Positions 32,113-42,444 of a stretch of 64,000 bases of DNA are shown one piece after another. Position 1 is the stretch's first letter, and the number at the start of each line of letters is the position of its first letter. Origin of the DNA: Ascarosepion bandense (taxonomy: Eukaryota > Mollusca > Cephalopoda > Sepiida > Sepiidae); the NCBI GenBank assembly GCA_037127315.1, contig JBBBDQ010001609.1, positions 613,001 through 677,000 on the forward strand. The letters are read 5' to 3'. The translations under genes and the position numbers were made by a program. Under the pieces are notes generated by a model. It did not search any database. It worked only from the letters and a program-made list of their open reading frames with translations, and was not told the DNA's origin.

Positions 32113-32121
32113 CACATCTTA

Positions 32122-32212
32122 CTTTTTATGCCGAATTTGGGTTATACAACCTGATTATAAAATTTAACAACTTTCATCGAAATCTAATAACTTAGTTTAC
32201 CGAACATATTTC
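32122..32212 (+). repeat. ~90-bp repeat shared with 39.59-39.69 kb
   Basis: 'gaatttgggttatacaacct' and 'ttaacaactttcatcgaaat' + 'ctaataacttagttta' recur inverted at 39,592-39,685. It lies immediately inside the left duplication arm but is not in the right arm. Confidence 0.7.
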
Positions 32213-32760
32213 CCTCATCTCTATTATCTTCGATTTTGTCATTACAAATCAGATTCATAAATTTTAGCGGGCTGTTTTATCTACACTTACCAGATGCTAT
32301 GGTTCGAGTCCAGAAAATGCACTGCGTTTGGAATACTAATTTGTTTATAACGTAACCATAATAAATTATTTCTGATCACAAAAACTGGACAGAGAACAGT
32401 TGACAACTTCAATTCGTTTTCGCTGAAAAATTTCACGAAAAACAGGAAATATTGCATGTCAACATTTCTATTCAGAATAAAGATATGTATAAAGAAAGGA
32501 AACCGGATATTTGTGTACAAAACTCATCCGGTGATCATCGAAGCTTGCAAAGTTGATTGATATAAATGTGCGAAACACATTTTTAAGGCATTTCATATCC
32601 CGGTGTTACATAAAATATATCTACATTTGTTTTAATTTTTTCACTCCAAAAAAGGCAATAAAGCTACTAAGATGCAATGTGTTACTAAGCGTGAGAGAAT
32701 ATCAGCAAGACATTATTAAGGAGAGAGAACAAAAACGTAACAGGAATTAACAAGACAGAA
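32213..32760. other. Unassigned AT-rich DNA
   Basis: No gene or repeat family recognised. Confidence 0.5.
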
Positions 32761-32764
32761 GATG

Positions 32765-33100
32765 ATGATTGAGATCGCATTTAAATTTTTGAAGATCAAA
32801 ATTGACCGAAAAGTAAGAGGCCGAAAGGGAGTTCCACAAGCGAAAGGTCCGAGAGAAGAAACAGTTTACATAGACCTTGCGGCTACATCTAGTCATTTCA
32901 ACTGTAAAATGATGAAACCTTGTAACTAATCTATATTACTACAGTTAAATTCATAAAATCTACGTACCACCAGAACGATAACCATGAAAGTATTTCTAGA
33001 AATGATTTCTAGAAAGGATTTCTAGAAAGGGCACAGGGAAGCTAAGTTACGGCGGTGAGAAAGGTACTGAAGCTGAGATGCTAGGTCAGGACTAACAGCA
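32765..33100 (-). mobile_element. Diverged LINE-A C-terminal fragment
   Basis: The minus strand gives '.NCFFSRT' and 'LWNSL.ASYFSVNFDLQKF', the LINE-A C-terminal pattern 'FFSCTSRLWNLLPYSCFPDG'. It contains a small tandem 'atttctagaaa' repeat (about 32,990-33,030). Confidence 0.6.
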
Positions 33101-33380
33101 TTACAGATTCTTGTTTTTATTTTATCAAAAATCTCTAAATACATAAATCAGGTGTAGCGGCAGCATTCAATACATAAACAAATAGGTGAATGAATTACAG
33201 GTGTGGGTGCGATATCGTTTTTTGTTCTACAGTTACACGTGCAAGTGTGGTTTTGCCGGTGGTTCGTTGGTTATATAATAAAACAACGTTTATTTTCTCT
33301 ACATTGGTTAGGGTCAGACATCAGGCACAAATGGAAAGTAGTGGGGATCTATTTGTATCAATAACAGTAATAACTTAAGT

Positions 33381-33605
33381 CAGGGGTCTTCAAACTGTGA
33401 TCCGCAAGGATAAGATAGGGGGTCCGTGAATTAATTCATCACGTAAAATTCAAAGTCTAACCTAAGCTTAAAACCAGATTTTACTACGTTAATGCAAAAC
33501 TATAAACTATTTTTAGTAAAAATTTCATAAGCGCTTATAGTGGATCCCTAGACTACAACTTGAAATATAAAGGGGTCCGTAAGTTAAAAAGTTTGAAAAC
33601 CCCTG
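33381..33605. mobile_element. hAT-type MITE with perfect 8-bp duplication
   Basis: A 225-bp element with terminal inverted repeats 'caggggtcttcaaact' and 'caggggttttcaaact' (one mismatch in 16). It is flanked by 'acttaagt' at 33,373-33,380 and 33,606-33,613, the 8-bp duplication typical of hAT transposons. No transposase. Confidence 0.93.
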
Positions 33606-33929
33606 ACTTAAGTGATATCATATGTTATGTAAGATTGACCTCAGAGTGCAACCAGTGGCCATCAATAATCACAATATCTCATTTTACGCAAATGAAGAAA
33701 TTTATATTAAAATAGCAGAAGATATTGAGTTTGATATTAAATCTTTCTTAATCTCAGAAATGTTAGCGTAAGTAACATCAAGTTCAAACATCGAAGCATC
33801 CAATCAATTCATAGCGATAAATTGGCTTATGTTTGACAAATTAAGTAGAAAATGGTTATAAGCTACGGGGTTACTGTATTACCGGATGATTGCTAAATCT
33901 GATCTAATCTTTCCTAAATAACCGCATAA

Positions 33930-35077
33930 TGAAGTGTCGTCCTGAATGGGCATGCCTCCACATCTTATTGTACAAATGCTGGTGTCCCTCAGGGCTCTAT
34001 CCTAGGCCCGACGCTCTTCTTTATCTTCATAAATGACCACCCAGACGAGATCAAGGGTCAAGTAGGCATCTACGCGTGGCGGACAAACATAATCTCGCTG
34101 TTGATCTTGAGAGTGATCTACATTCTGTGGTGAATTGGGGTAAGAAGTGGCTTGTAAATTTCAATGCGTCTAAGACCAAGTTGCTATCTGTCAATCATCA
34201 CAGGCAACCTCTCCTGCCCCTCATAAGCATGGACCAAGCGAGTTTCCTCGAGAGCAATAAATGCGCCTCCTCGGCCTTATCCTCTCTTCTGATCTCAAGT
34301 GGAACCACTACATTGAGTCAATAGCTAAATCCACTGCTAGGAAGGTTAGGTCACTAATTCGGGCCAGGATATTTTTCTCGCCTAAATCCATCCTGCATAT
34401 ATACAAATCAACCATTCGTCTGTGCATGGAGTACTGCTGCCATATATGGTCAGTCGCCCCTGCTGTTCATCTCCGTGTTCTTGACAGGCTCCAAAGGAGA
34501 ATTAGTAATGTGATAGGTACCGACTTGGCGGCTCGACTCCAGCCACTTTCCCACCGACGGAATGTGGCTTCCCTTTGTCTGTTCTATAAATACTTTCATG
34601 GCTTCTGCCCAACGAACTTAAGTCACTGGTGCCTTTGCAACAGGTGTTTACTCGTGCAACCAGACTGGCAACTGGGTCCCACCCATTCACTGTTAGATTA
34701 ACCAAATGCAGACAACAATTCTACTCCTGCAGCTTCTTTTCTTGCACTTCCCGCCTGTGGAACTTGCTTCCATATTCTTGCTTTCCTGACGGCTACAACC
34801 TGCAGGAATTTAAATGCAAGGTCAATACTCATCTCTTAACGACTGGACTTTAGTTCTTTCTTCACCACCCTGACCCTCGTTCTTTCTTCATTACCCTGTA
34901 TATCCTTTCCTTTCTCTCCACCTCTGCAACTGTCATCACACCTGTATTCCCTTCCTTCTCTTGCTCCTTTCTAACTGGTTCGTCCTTCTCTTCACTCTCT
35001 TCTATCTAATTTCTTTCTCTTATGTAGCCCTCTGCACATCAGTGGCGTTACCGCCTTGCTTGGGGTGACATGATTAA
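33930..35077 (+). mobile_element. LINE-A: longest copy, RT palm to 3' end
   Basis: Starts inside the reverse transcriptase: '[20 protein letters not shown]', '[14 protein letters not shown]', then a deletion that removes the catalytic DD of the YADD box and shifts frame (about 34,070), followed by '[14 protein letters not shown]', 'LLGLILSSDLKWNHYIESIA', 'IYKSTIRLCMEYCCHIWSVA', 'LSHRRNVASLCLFYKYFHGF' and 'TRLATGSHPFTVRLTKCRQ', then a CT-rich 3' UTR and the 'cacatcagtggcgttaccgc' tail with poly(A). At least three frame changes. Non-LTR retrotransposon relic, incapable of reverse transcription. Confidence 0.92.
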
Positions 35078-35079
35078 AA

Positions 35080-35545
35080 AAAAAGAATACTTAATGGCGA
35101 CCTAAAAAGTCTCTAAAAACCACCAGAAGTCACTTTCGGATTTAAATAGTTTTCTTATTTTCAGTCAAAAAAAAAATTTATAAAAATTTTATAAATATTG
35201 ATTTTTATCTGTTTCGCTTGTAAAATTTGGCACTATCCCGAAAGATATTTTCAGACGAAAATTCTAACATCAAAGAATAAAACTACAGACATTACCAGAA
35301 GACACTTTGAGAGGGGCATTCTTAATTCAAAGAATGATAGAGTCTAAAAAATAAATTTAAACTCTTGCAATAGATTCCTGGGTGGTTAAAACAGAAATTA
35401 CATCCTTAACTCTTTGAAATTATATTGAGTTCTTCCAAACACGTCTCAGCAAAATGTTGCGGAGCATCTAAATTTCATGCAATTGAATTTACATGACAAA
35501 CAGCTTCTCCGTGTCATCGAGGTTTCTATCCTAACTGAAATAGGA
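35080..35545. other. Unassigned AT-rich DNA
   Basis: Between the LINE-A poly(A) and the right arm of the inverted duplication; nothing recognised. Confidence 0.5.
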
Positions 35546-35558
35546 AAAAAATGGGGAC

Positions 35559-36830
35559 GTGTTCATTCCCAGAATTCACTTTATTCCAACAGATTTTTCT
35601 TTTAAAAACAAATGATTTCAATTCCTACTGCGGTTCAGTTTCGCTATTACCGCAAACAAAACACAAAAATAAGTTCTCAAGATTGTGGCGTCAACTTGAC
35701 TTTTCTTGGCATTTCTTCTGTGCTAACTTTATATTGCTTGTTCTTATTTTCCCCAAAAGCCATTTTTTTCATATTAGTAAGTAGGTGAACAACTAATGTT
35801 CTGAATCTTAAATGTCTGTTCAAGCTTTGTTCCACATTTGTTTTGGGTATCAGGTTCTTTTTAGTATAAAATAATTTTTATACGTATTTTGAGTAATGTT
35901 ATTTTCAGTTCTTATGTTTTATAAAATGAAAAAGGGGCAGGTATCTGTAACGGATTAGTTAGTCTCCCTACTAGTAAACCGATGGATTCCTGCTATGTGC
36001 TGAGTAAAAGTACTAGTAATCTACGACATTTGGGTAAGCGTTAACCTCGTAGATATTTTGATTTCGTATACATGACAGATGTTTTTAACCATTTTTGAAA
36101 AGGAAGAAAATGGGAGAGTTTATATGAAATCATAAAATACTTGCTTAAGCAACTCAGCCTTATGGAAATGATTTTCTTTCTTGGAACCAATCTTTTTTGT
36201 TCAATCATAAATAATATCAATTTATATTCAATAGCAAACATTTTATTCGGTTAACGCAATCTTATTAGATAAGAGTTCTTCTTCTTTTTCTATGTGCCTT
36301 GTCTTTTTAGAACGTAAGCGATCATGGCCCTCCACATCTCCCTATTCCTAGTGGCCCTTAGCACACTTTCTCCTACTACACCACGCAACCCCTATTCTGT
36401 CATCAACCTGCTCAGGCCGTTCAAATATGTTATTGGCTGCTTTCCCCTGTCTCTTCTCCCCTCTATCTGGCCTGTCAGTATCAGGTTCTACAAGCCCTCC
36501 TTCTTTATTGCATGTTTAGCTGTCTCTTCCTGATGAAAATTTCCTTTTCGTTTCCATCGTTTCCAAAACCTCGTCATTGCTCACATGCTCGACCCACGAC
36601 ATCCGCAGCATCCTTCTGTAGAACCACATTTTAGCTGCTTCAATAATTTCCTTCATCTTTGATGATATTGTCCAGCATTCACTGTCATATTGAAGAACTA
36701 ACATAACATAGCAATCCAGTATTCTTTTCTTTATTTCTAGCAAAATTTTCCTGTCTCTTAATAATCCACACAACTGGAACGCGTCCTTCGCCATAACAAT
36801 TCGGGTACCTGTGTCACACTTTTCGTCTTC
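35559..36830 (-). repeat. Right arm of the large inverted duplication
   Basis: Inverse of 30,860-32,112. Small differences include a 9-bp loss in 'cagctaaa.catgcaataa' and single-base changes. The outer end extends further into LINE-B than the left arm, without the left arm's internal rearrangement. Confidence 0.9.
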
Positions 36831-36915
36831 TGTTAGAACACTTCCCAGGCATTTAAATTTTTGTGCCTGCTTGATTTAAGTATCCCCCACCTGTATTTGG
36901 CATTTGGGGCTGCTC
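36240..36915 (-). mobile_element. LINE-B C-terminal region (best preserved)
   Basis: Minus-strand frame of 92 codons: 'DAFQLCGLLRDRKILLEIKK', 'ILDCYVMLVLQYDSECWTIS', 'EAAKMWFYRRMLRMSWVEHV' and 'SNDEVLETM', then a frame change into the 'FLGH..EKEGL' tail. This is the C-terminal extension after the RT domain in a widespread non-LTR group. The clade is not determined. 5'-truncated near 36,915. Confidence 0.85.
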
Positions 36916-36929
36916 TTTTTGCTGATAAG

Positions 36930-37270
36930 AGTTAGTTTTCCTTAAATGTGTATTTCGTTGATGTAAAAAAAAGAGCATCTAATGTGTTAGTCAAAATATA
37001 CTCGAAAAGGTGAAACGCCAATGAAATGACAAGAATTCCATTATGAACTGTTTTACTGCTTTTCTCGATATTCCACCATGTTGAAAATTTAGTTTTCTTT
37101 TTCACAATTGTACGAAACACTCTTTATGCCATAGGCGCAATCGAAAAAACAAAGAAACATATTCAGAATTCAAACACTTCAGCCATGATAAAAATGTAAG
37201 ACGATAATGTGCTTACAGCAGTTATAGATAAACAGTCGTCGATTATATCTAAGTTTAGAATTGTTATCCT

Positions 37271-37301
<31 letters not shown>

Positions 37302-37635
37302 GAATGGTGCAATGGTACCTGTGCCAGACAAGGAAAGAAAGAATTCACAAATTTTAAGCTTGAAGCTGAACCAACAATTTGACAAATGTCACTGAATAGC
37401 AAAATTGGTCTGCGCTACTAAACTTTCAATTTACTTAGTTGAAACTTTAGAAAACTTCAAGACATAAGCGATATTGGCTCTTCACAACTTCCTATAATTT
37501 TAGCTTTAACTATTGTCTGTCCTCTTACAATTTCTCCATGTCTTTGTTCTTGCCTTCAGTATGTCATGCGAGCGTCAAATTCTCTGGGCTGTCTTTCCTC
37601 ATCTGCTCCAGCCTCTTCAATCACACTCTTTATAA
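36930..37635. other. Unassigned DNA with a poly(A) run
   Basis: About 23 A at 37,279-37,301; no gene recognised. Confidence 0.5.
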
Positions 37636-37639
37636 TACT

Positions 37640-37970
37640 AAATTTAATTATATTTATTTGTCTATATTTTTTAGATAAGGTAGTATTTACACTATTTAAA
37701 TTATTCGGACCATTATCCTCATCTTCGTTGCCATTTGTACGACGTTTCGGCCGTTGTACATTCCGGCCTTCTTCAGGTGCTAGGAATTTAGAACCGAACC
37801 CTTTATTACAATCACTGAGATATTTGATCTTAATTTCTTTCCTAGATCCTATTTTAGTAGTCTTTAAGGACACATGTCCCAGTAGATATAGACGTTGGTT
37901 ACTGACTGTAACTTGACTTCAATACCAGACTACATCAGCGGTGAATAAGTAACTTACAGGGGTAGAGGGA
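37640..37970 (-). repeat. H-family repeat, best copy, with hammerhead-like core
   Basis: On the minus strand: 'agttatctccctctacccct' end, 'tttcggttctaaattcctag' region, then CTGAAGA (37,776-37,770), one extra A, stem II GGCCG/CGGCC around a 10-nt loop, GAAA (37,748-37,745), 'cgtcgtacaaatggcaacga' and the 'ttatctaaaaaatatagaca' end. The open 105-codon frame is incidental; other copies break it. A relationship to Penelope-type repeats is inference from the ribozyme-like core. Confidence 0.7.
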
Positions 37971-38029
37971 GATAACTCATGACTACCAGTTATGTTAATT
38001 ATATTATATTTGTTGGTTCTGTTTTTCTT

Positions 38030-38395
38030 AAAACTTCCCTGTTGCTCAAATATTCCTTTGAAGTTATTCTCAGCATTCTTCTGTCGAATCACATTTCTGT
38101 TGTCTTTTTATCTGTAAGGAAATTGTTCAGCACTCACTGTCATGTGGAAAGATTGATATTACATAGCAGTTCAGCAATCTTTTTGTTGTTTCTAACAGAA
38201 ATTTTCTTTTTCTTAATATTTTGTTTAGCCTTAAGAAAAACATCTTTCGCTAATCCAATTCAGATTTTTGTGCCATATTTTCTATCGTCTGTTGTAGTAT
38301 TTCGAAGAAAGTTAAATTTCTGTACTTACTTCTGCTTGATTTTCGCATCTCCAAGATCATATACTCTGTAGTATTTGTACCTAGTATGTTTTGGA
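38030..38395 (-). mobile_element. Diverged LINE-B fragment
   Basis: 'cagcattcttctgtcgaatc', 'ctgtaaggaaattgttcagc', 'cagcaatctttttgttgttt' and 'tctaacagaaatttt' align with the inverse LINE-B RT tail at 36.6-36.75 kb. Also related to 63,165-63,480. Confidence 0.65.
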
Positions 38396-38399
38396 TAAT

Positions 38400-39070
38400 A
38401 ATTAAGAGCTACAAATATTAACCTGTTAAAACAAACTTTATTTAACTTCGTCTATATTCTTGTGTGAGACCCTCGTGGCTGGCTAAAATGTCTGCTGGCT
38501 AAAGTAGCACGTGTGGCTGGTGTGAAATCTTTTGAGGAACTAAAAAAAAACTGAACTGCTACTAGTTGTTGGTCAGTAGGGATGGGCCAGAGAGAGAGAA
38601 AGAGAGGGAGTGAGAGATGAAGTGATTTCTGGGATAGTAGTTCGTGACCTAGGTGGAAGCACCTGGAGAAGAGGAGGGAGAAGAAGACAAAGTTAATATG
38701 TTTAGGTAGTATTATTACTGACCTTTAGTAAGGGGGTACTACAAATATGTCTTACAATTGATGGTTAGTCCTTTCTTCCACCTTTTCTTTACTAGGAGTT
38801 CCAACAGTTTTCTTTCTGTGTCTGATATTAACATAGTTTCCTCTGCGTATTAATTATTAAGATTGTGTTGCCTAATAATAAAATCTGATAGAACTTTCAG
38901 TTTTCTTGGGATCGATTCGTTGATGTATTTTTTAAATATACTAGTTAATGTTGGGTGGCATATTATAAGAATAACAATTTGAAAGTTAATAGAACTATAC
39001 TTCAATAGTAACTCAGTCTGCTACATGTAGGCCAGTCTAAGAGTTCAAATGAGGGGTTCAAATTTACATT
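38400..39070. other. Unassigned DNA, GA-rich middle
   Basis: A purine-rich stretch lies at 38,590-38,690. No gene or repeat recognised. Confidence 0.5.
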
Positions 39071-39081
39071 CAGCTGTAAAT

Positions 39082-39391
39082 CAGTCAGTCAGTTAAGTGC
39101 CATACGTGATACATGCTTTGGGCAATCATGTCTCGAAAGAGACATGACTGACTTGGCAGAGAATTTTCCCGCAATAGTTTGCCATTGTTTTCTGCGGTAG
39201 ATTGCCAAGGCTATAGAACCCAATCTATCCTGTTATTTAACCAATAACTGAAAGGAAGAGACGGATTAATACCTTTCCCAAGGGTATTTGTGCGTAAGTG
39301 AATGCAAGGAATTCAACTGTAATTCGAACTCGGCCCCCTGATTTGTCGTTCTGAGTCGATATTCACTGCACCACAACGCGCATCCGAACAT
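39082..39391 (-). mobile_element. Full-length tSINE with 11-bp duplication
   Basis: Complete inverted element including both promoter boxes ('gaattcgaactcgg' complement; 'cactgcaccacaacgcgcat'). Flanked by 'cagctgtaaat' (39,071-39,081) and 'cagctataaat' (39,392-39,402), one mismatch. Confidence 0.94.
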
Positions 39392-39591
39392 CAGCTATAA
39401 ATAAGAAATAAAAAAATAGTTGTCATATGGAAATGGTTTGAAAGAGAAATGTTCAAGTTATCTTCATATGACACGAATTAAATCACTTTAATTAATTTGC
39501 AGTCGTATTTATAAGATGTCATTTTTAATTAATTTTATTTCGCTGTTCACTAATAGCATCCTGTCTAAAAACGGACAAAACTTAAAAAAAT

Positions 39592-39685
39592 ATATATGTT
39601 TAGTAAACTAAGTTATTAGATTTCGATGAAAGTTGTTAAATTTAATATTCAGTTTGTTTAACCCAAATTTGGCATAAATATAACT
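39592..39685 (-). repeat. ~90-bp repeat shared with 32.12-32.21 kb
   Basis: Inverse of 32,122-32,212 ('agattttgatga.agttgt' region and 'ccaaatttggcataaa'). Confidence 0.7.
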
Positions 39686-39802
39686 TTATAGATAAACATA
39701 AAAATGATATTTGAATAGAAATCAATATTTTAAAGTCAGCAAAATATTACAAATATCTTTCACCTTTGTGCATTTGAGTATTTTTTTTTTTTTGCTTTTC
39801 AC

Positions 39803-39806
<4 letters not shown>

Positions 39807-39857
<51 letters not shown>
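39807..39857. repeat. (AT)n microsatellite
   Basis: Pure TA repeat at the outer border of the next inverted pair. Confidence 0.95.
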
Positions 39858-39860
<3 letters not shown>

Positions 39861-40275
39861 TATGGTTAGGTCTTGAAGGCTGTCACAATGTGTTTAGTAA
39901 AATAAAGGAAGGTAAAAGGAAGTTTTTGGATATTTCCTATTTTTTAGTCGTTAATATTTCGAGATTAAAATCTCATCTTCAGAATGGCAGAGGAGCGTGT
40001 GTCTGTCCAAGTGAGTGCGTGCCTTTCAAGGAATGGTCATTCTTGGCTGCTGCAACTGCTGCTGCTCTTGCTGCTGCTGCTTTAGCAGCCAGGAATGACC
40101 ATTCCTTGAAAGGCACGCACTCACTTGGACAGACACACGCTCCTCTGCCATTCTGAAGATAAGATTTTGATCTAGAAATATTAATGAATAAAAAATAGGT
40201 AATACCCAAAAACTTCTTTACCTTCCTTTATTTTACTAAACGCATTGTGACAGCCTTCAAGACCTAACCGTATAC
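39858..40275. repeat. Inverted pair with hammerhead-like cores and (GCT)n centre
   Basis: Arms of about 195 bp (39,858-40,050 and 40,080-40,275) are nearly perfect inverses; the centre is (GCT)n-rich. Minus strand, left arm: CTGAAGA (39,982-39,976), one extra T, stem II GAGAT/ATCTC with loop TTTA, GAAA (39,960-39,957). The right arm has the same order (CTGAAGA 40,153-40,159, GAAA 40,075+100) with a weakened stem. The 88- and 76-codon frames through the arms are mirror images and not proteins. Confidence 0.82.
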
Positions 40276-40403
40276 CCAATATACACAATGCGTCAAGCAA
40301 ATTACAAAACTTTATTATATATATATATATCACCCAATGAGCACTGTGGAGGGATGGTAGACTCTGAAAACACAGTAGCTACGCAAGAATCTACGCATCG
40401 TTC

Positions 40404-40546
40404 ATTCAGTAATGAATTTGAACACTCGCGGGTACTCACGTATGTTACATTGTATAACAGCATCGTTATTAATGATGAGACATTGTTTTTCAGTGTCGAA
40501 ATGTACAATTTTGTAGTAGCTGTAGTTTGCATATGTTCAAAAATAA

Positions 40547-40550
<4 letters not shown>
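40404..40550 (+). repeat. Chimera: HH-SINE head joined to decayed retrozyme hammerhead
   Basis: 'ttcattcagtaatgaatttg' is the HH-SINE head (also at 40,618). It runs into 'aatgatgagacattg...cagtgtcgaaatg' at 40,472-40,504, which is the 28.1-kb ribozyme with C3 lost (ATGATGA), one wobble in stem II and a deletion in stem III. Followed by (AT)n. Confidence 0.6.
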
Positions 40551-40591
<41 letters not shown>

Positions 40592-40611
40592 GCAGCTTCT
40601 GTCTATATACA

Positions 40612-40850
40612 TATCGTTTATTCAGTAATGAATTTGAACACTCTCGGCTACTGGCGGATGTTGTTTACATTGTATATAGCAGGCTAAAATCCGCCATGTT
40701 CTGTCGAGCGCCCATAGCTTGGAGGTAGAATCGCCGGCTGATGTCATTTTGGTCGGGTTTCAATCCTGGCTAGAAGCAATCGGATGTCTAGTTGTACTGA
40801 TGAGCTGTGATAAAGCGAAACAAATATGTCTTCGGATGACTATATATATT
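40612..40850 (+). mobile_element. HH-SINE, near full length
   Basis: Head 'ttcagtaatgaatttgaaca', linker with 'gttgtttacattgtatatag', tRNA-like segment 'gcccatagcttggaggtag' + 'aatcgccgg', B box 'gtcgggtttcaatcctgg', then a hammerhead (40,786-40,840) ending in 'gactatatatatt'. The tRNA-like block resembles a glycine-type tRNA D-arm region, by eye. It starts and ends at (AT)n. Confidence 0.78.
40786..40840 (+). ncRNA. Type I hammerhead ribozyme (HH-SINE copy)
   Basis: CTGATGA 40,797-40,803; stem II GCT/AGC (40,804-40,806 with 40,814-40,816); GAAA 40,817-40,820; stem III ACA/TGT with loop AATA; cleavage triplet GTC ending at 40,830. Stem I pairs at the core through A-T, G-C and two G-T wobbles with one T-T mismatch, then an internal loop and GTC/GAC (40,786-40,788 with 40,838-40,840). 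The same 55-nt length and layout as 7769-7823, with substitutions in stem I absorbed by wobble pairs. Confidence 0.72.
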
Positions 40851-40904
40851 AGACCCTTGAAGAAGTGCTCTTTAATTTTTGATGAAAAGTAATTTTTATT
40901 TTAC

Positions 40905-42030
40905 GAATGCTAGTAAGAAGTACGTCACTGAAAGTATTGTCCACTACTTATTCCTATCTTTTTGGCAGCATTTGAATTCCACGTCGAAAAAAAACACGAT
41001 TCGGCCCATTTTTTTGGCATCTTTATAAGAATGAGAGAACTCCTCAGCCAGGCCATGTGCCATCGATCGGAAAAATTGATAATCGGGCAATGTCTTGTGA
41101 ATTTGATGGGTAGAGTAAGATTTCCCATTTAAACGTTTCCAAGTAAGTTTTTACCCTTTTTGCAACATGTGGCCTAGTGTTGTCATGTTGCAAAATAATT
41201 TTGTCGTGTTTCTGTTCGTATAGCGGCCGTTTTTTTTTTCAATGTTCGGCTCAAACTCCTCGATTATAGTCGATAGCGATCTCCCGTGAGGGTTTCGGTC
41301 GGTTTCAGCAGCTCATAATGAACTTCACTCAGCTGATTCCACCAAATGCAAAATAGAACCTTCGAACCATAAATATTCGACTTTGCCTCCGATATTGATG
41401 CATGGCCCAGCTTATCCCAAGATCTTTTACGCTTAGGATTATCATAGTCTATTCAATTTTCATCCCCGGTCATAATACAACGCAAAAAATATTTTCTTTC
41501 CTGCCGTTGAAGCAGCTGTTCACACGTGAGAAAACGCTGTTCGGCATCTCTCGGCATCAGCTTGTACGGCACCCAATGTCCTTGCTTTAGATTCATTCCT
41601 AAACGTTTCGAAACTTGTGTGATCAACGCGTAATGATTCTTCAGGTTCGGCTTGCGTCTGTCATAAGACTTCGTGAAGTAATGCCTACTATTCTTTGTCT
41701 TGAAATCTTTTCAGTGTTCTTTATCTTCAACATCAAAATCATTAGCTTTGAAGCGTCTAAATCAATCTCTGAAAGTTGTTTCCTATAGAGCATGGAGGCC
41801 GTTAGTCTCAACAAGAATTCTGTGAGCATTAGCTGCAGATTTCTTTTCAATAGTGCAGTAAAATTTTCCACCATTGCACTTTCTTTAGCAAGAAATCCGA
41901 CATATCTGATGCTATGAAAAACAAAGTTGTTTACACTTCGACATGATAACATTTACTGAATTCCAAGATGCGTTACCATCTGAAAACACATACACGCAGT
42001 TCTGGGAACGCCATCTGTTGGAAAACAGCC
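40905..42030 (-). pseudogene. mariner transposase relic, second lineage (DD34D)
   Basis: Minus strand, starting near 'MVENFTALLKRNLQL' (about 41,874). Recognisable blocks: 'ERKYFLRCIMTGDEN', 'HDNTRPHVAKRVK', 'LETFKWEIL' and, after a deletion, 'DYQFFRSMAHGLAEEF'. Catalytic Asp codons: 41,464-41,462, 41,184-41,182 and 41,084-41,082; the deletion removes two residues and shifts frame just before the third, so the DD34D spacing is reduced to 32 in this copy. Multiple frameshifts. It belongs to a different mariner lineage from the 6.5-7.6 kb copy, judging by its block sequences. Confidence 0.85.
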
Positions 42031-42444
42031 AAAACGTATTCAAAGTCGTAATATATATATATATATATATATATTTTCGAGACATATTCTATTAAATATA
42101 AGAGACAATGAATGTCTATTATGTTTAATCATGAGCCGTTCTAAACGTCGTATTTTTGCTTTAATTTCAGTTGAAAATAAAGACAAAAATTCTCCAACAT
42201 TTGGATAATTATTTATTGGTTTTCTTCTAAGCTTTCGGCTCACATGAGCCATCTTCAGAGAGGTAGTTTAAACTGAAATATTATAAAATCCACCATCACC
42301 GACGATTTTATTTTGTGTTGACATAAAACTCCGCTTGGCAACGGCAATAGTTACCAAAAATAATAAACGCAGTTCTTAAGTTTGCGATGCGGTTTTATGA
42401 CGTCACACCGCGGGATAGCGCGAAATGACAACAAAACCATCTAG

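Noticed and set aside
37556..37916. Overlapping 105- and 116-codon frames
   Set aside because: Both lie in the H-family repeat; other copies carry indels that break them.
39890..40209. Two alanine-rich frames on opposite strands
   Set aside because: Mirror-image translations of the inverted pair and its (GCT)n hinge.
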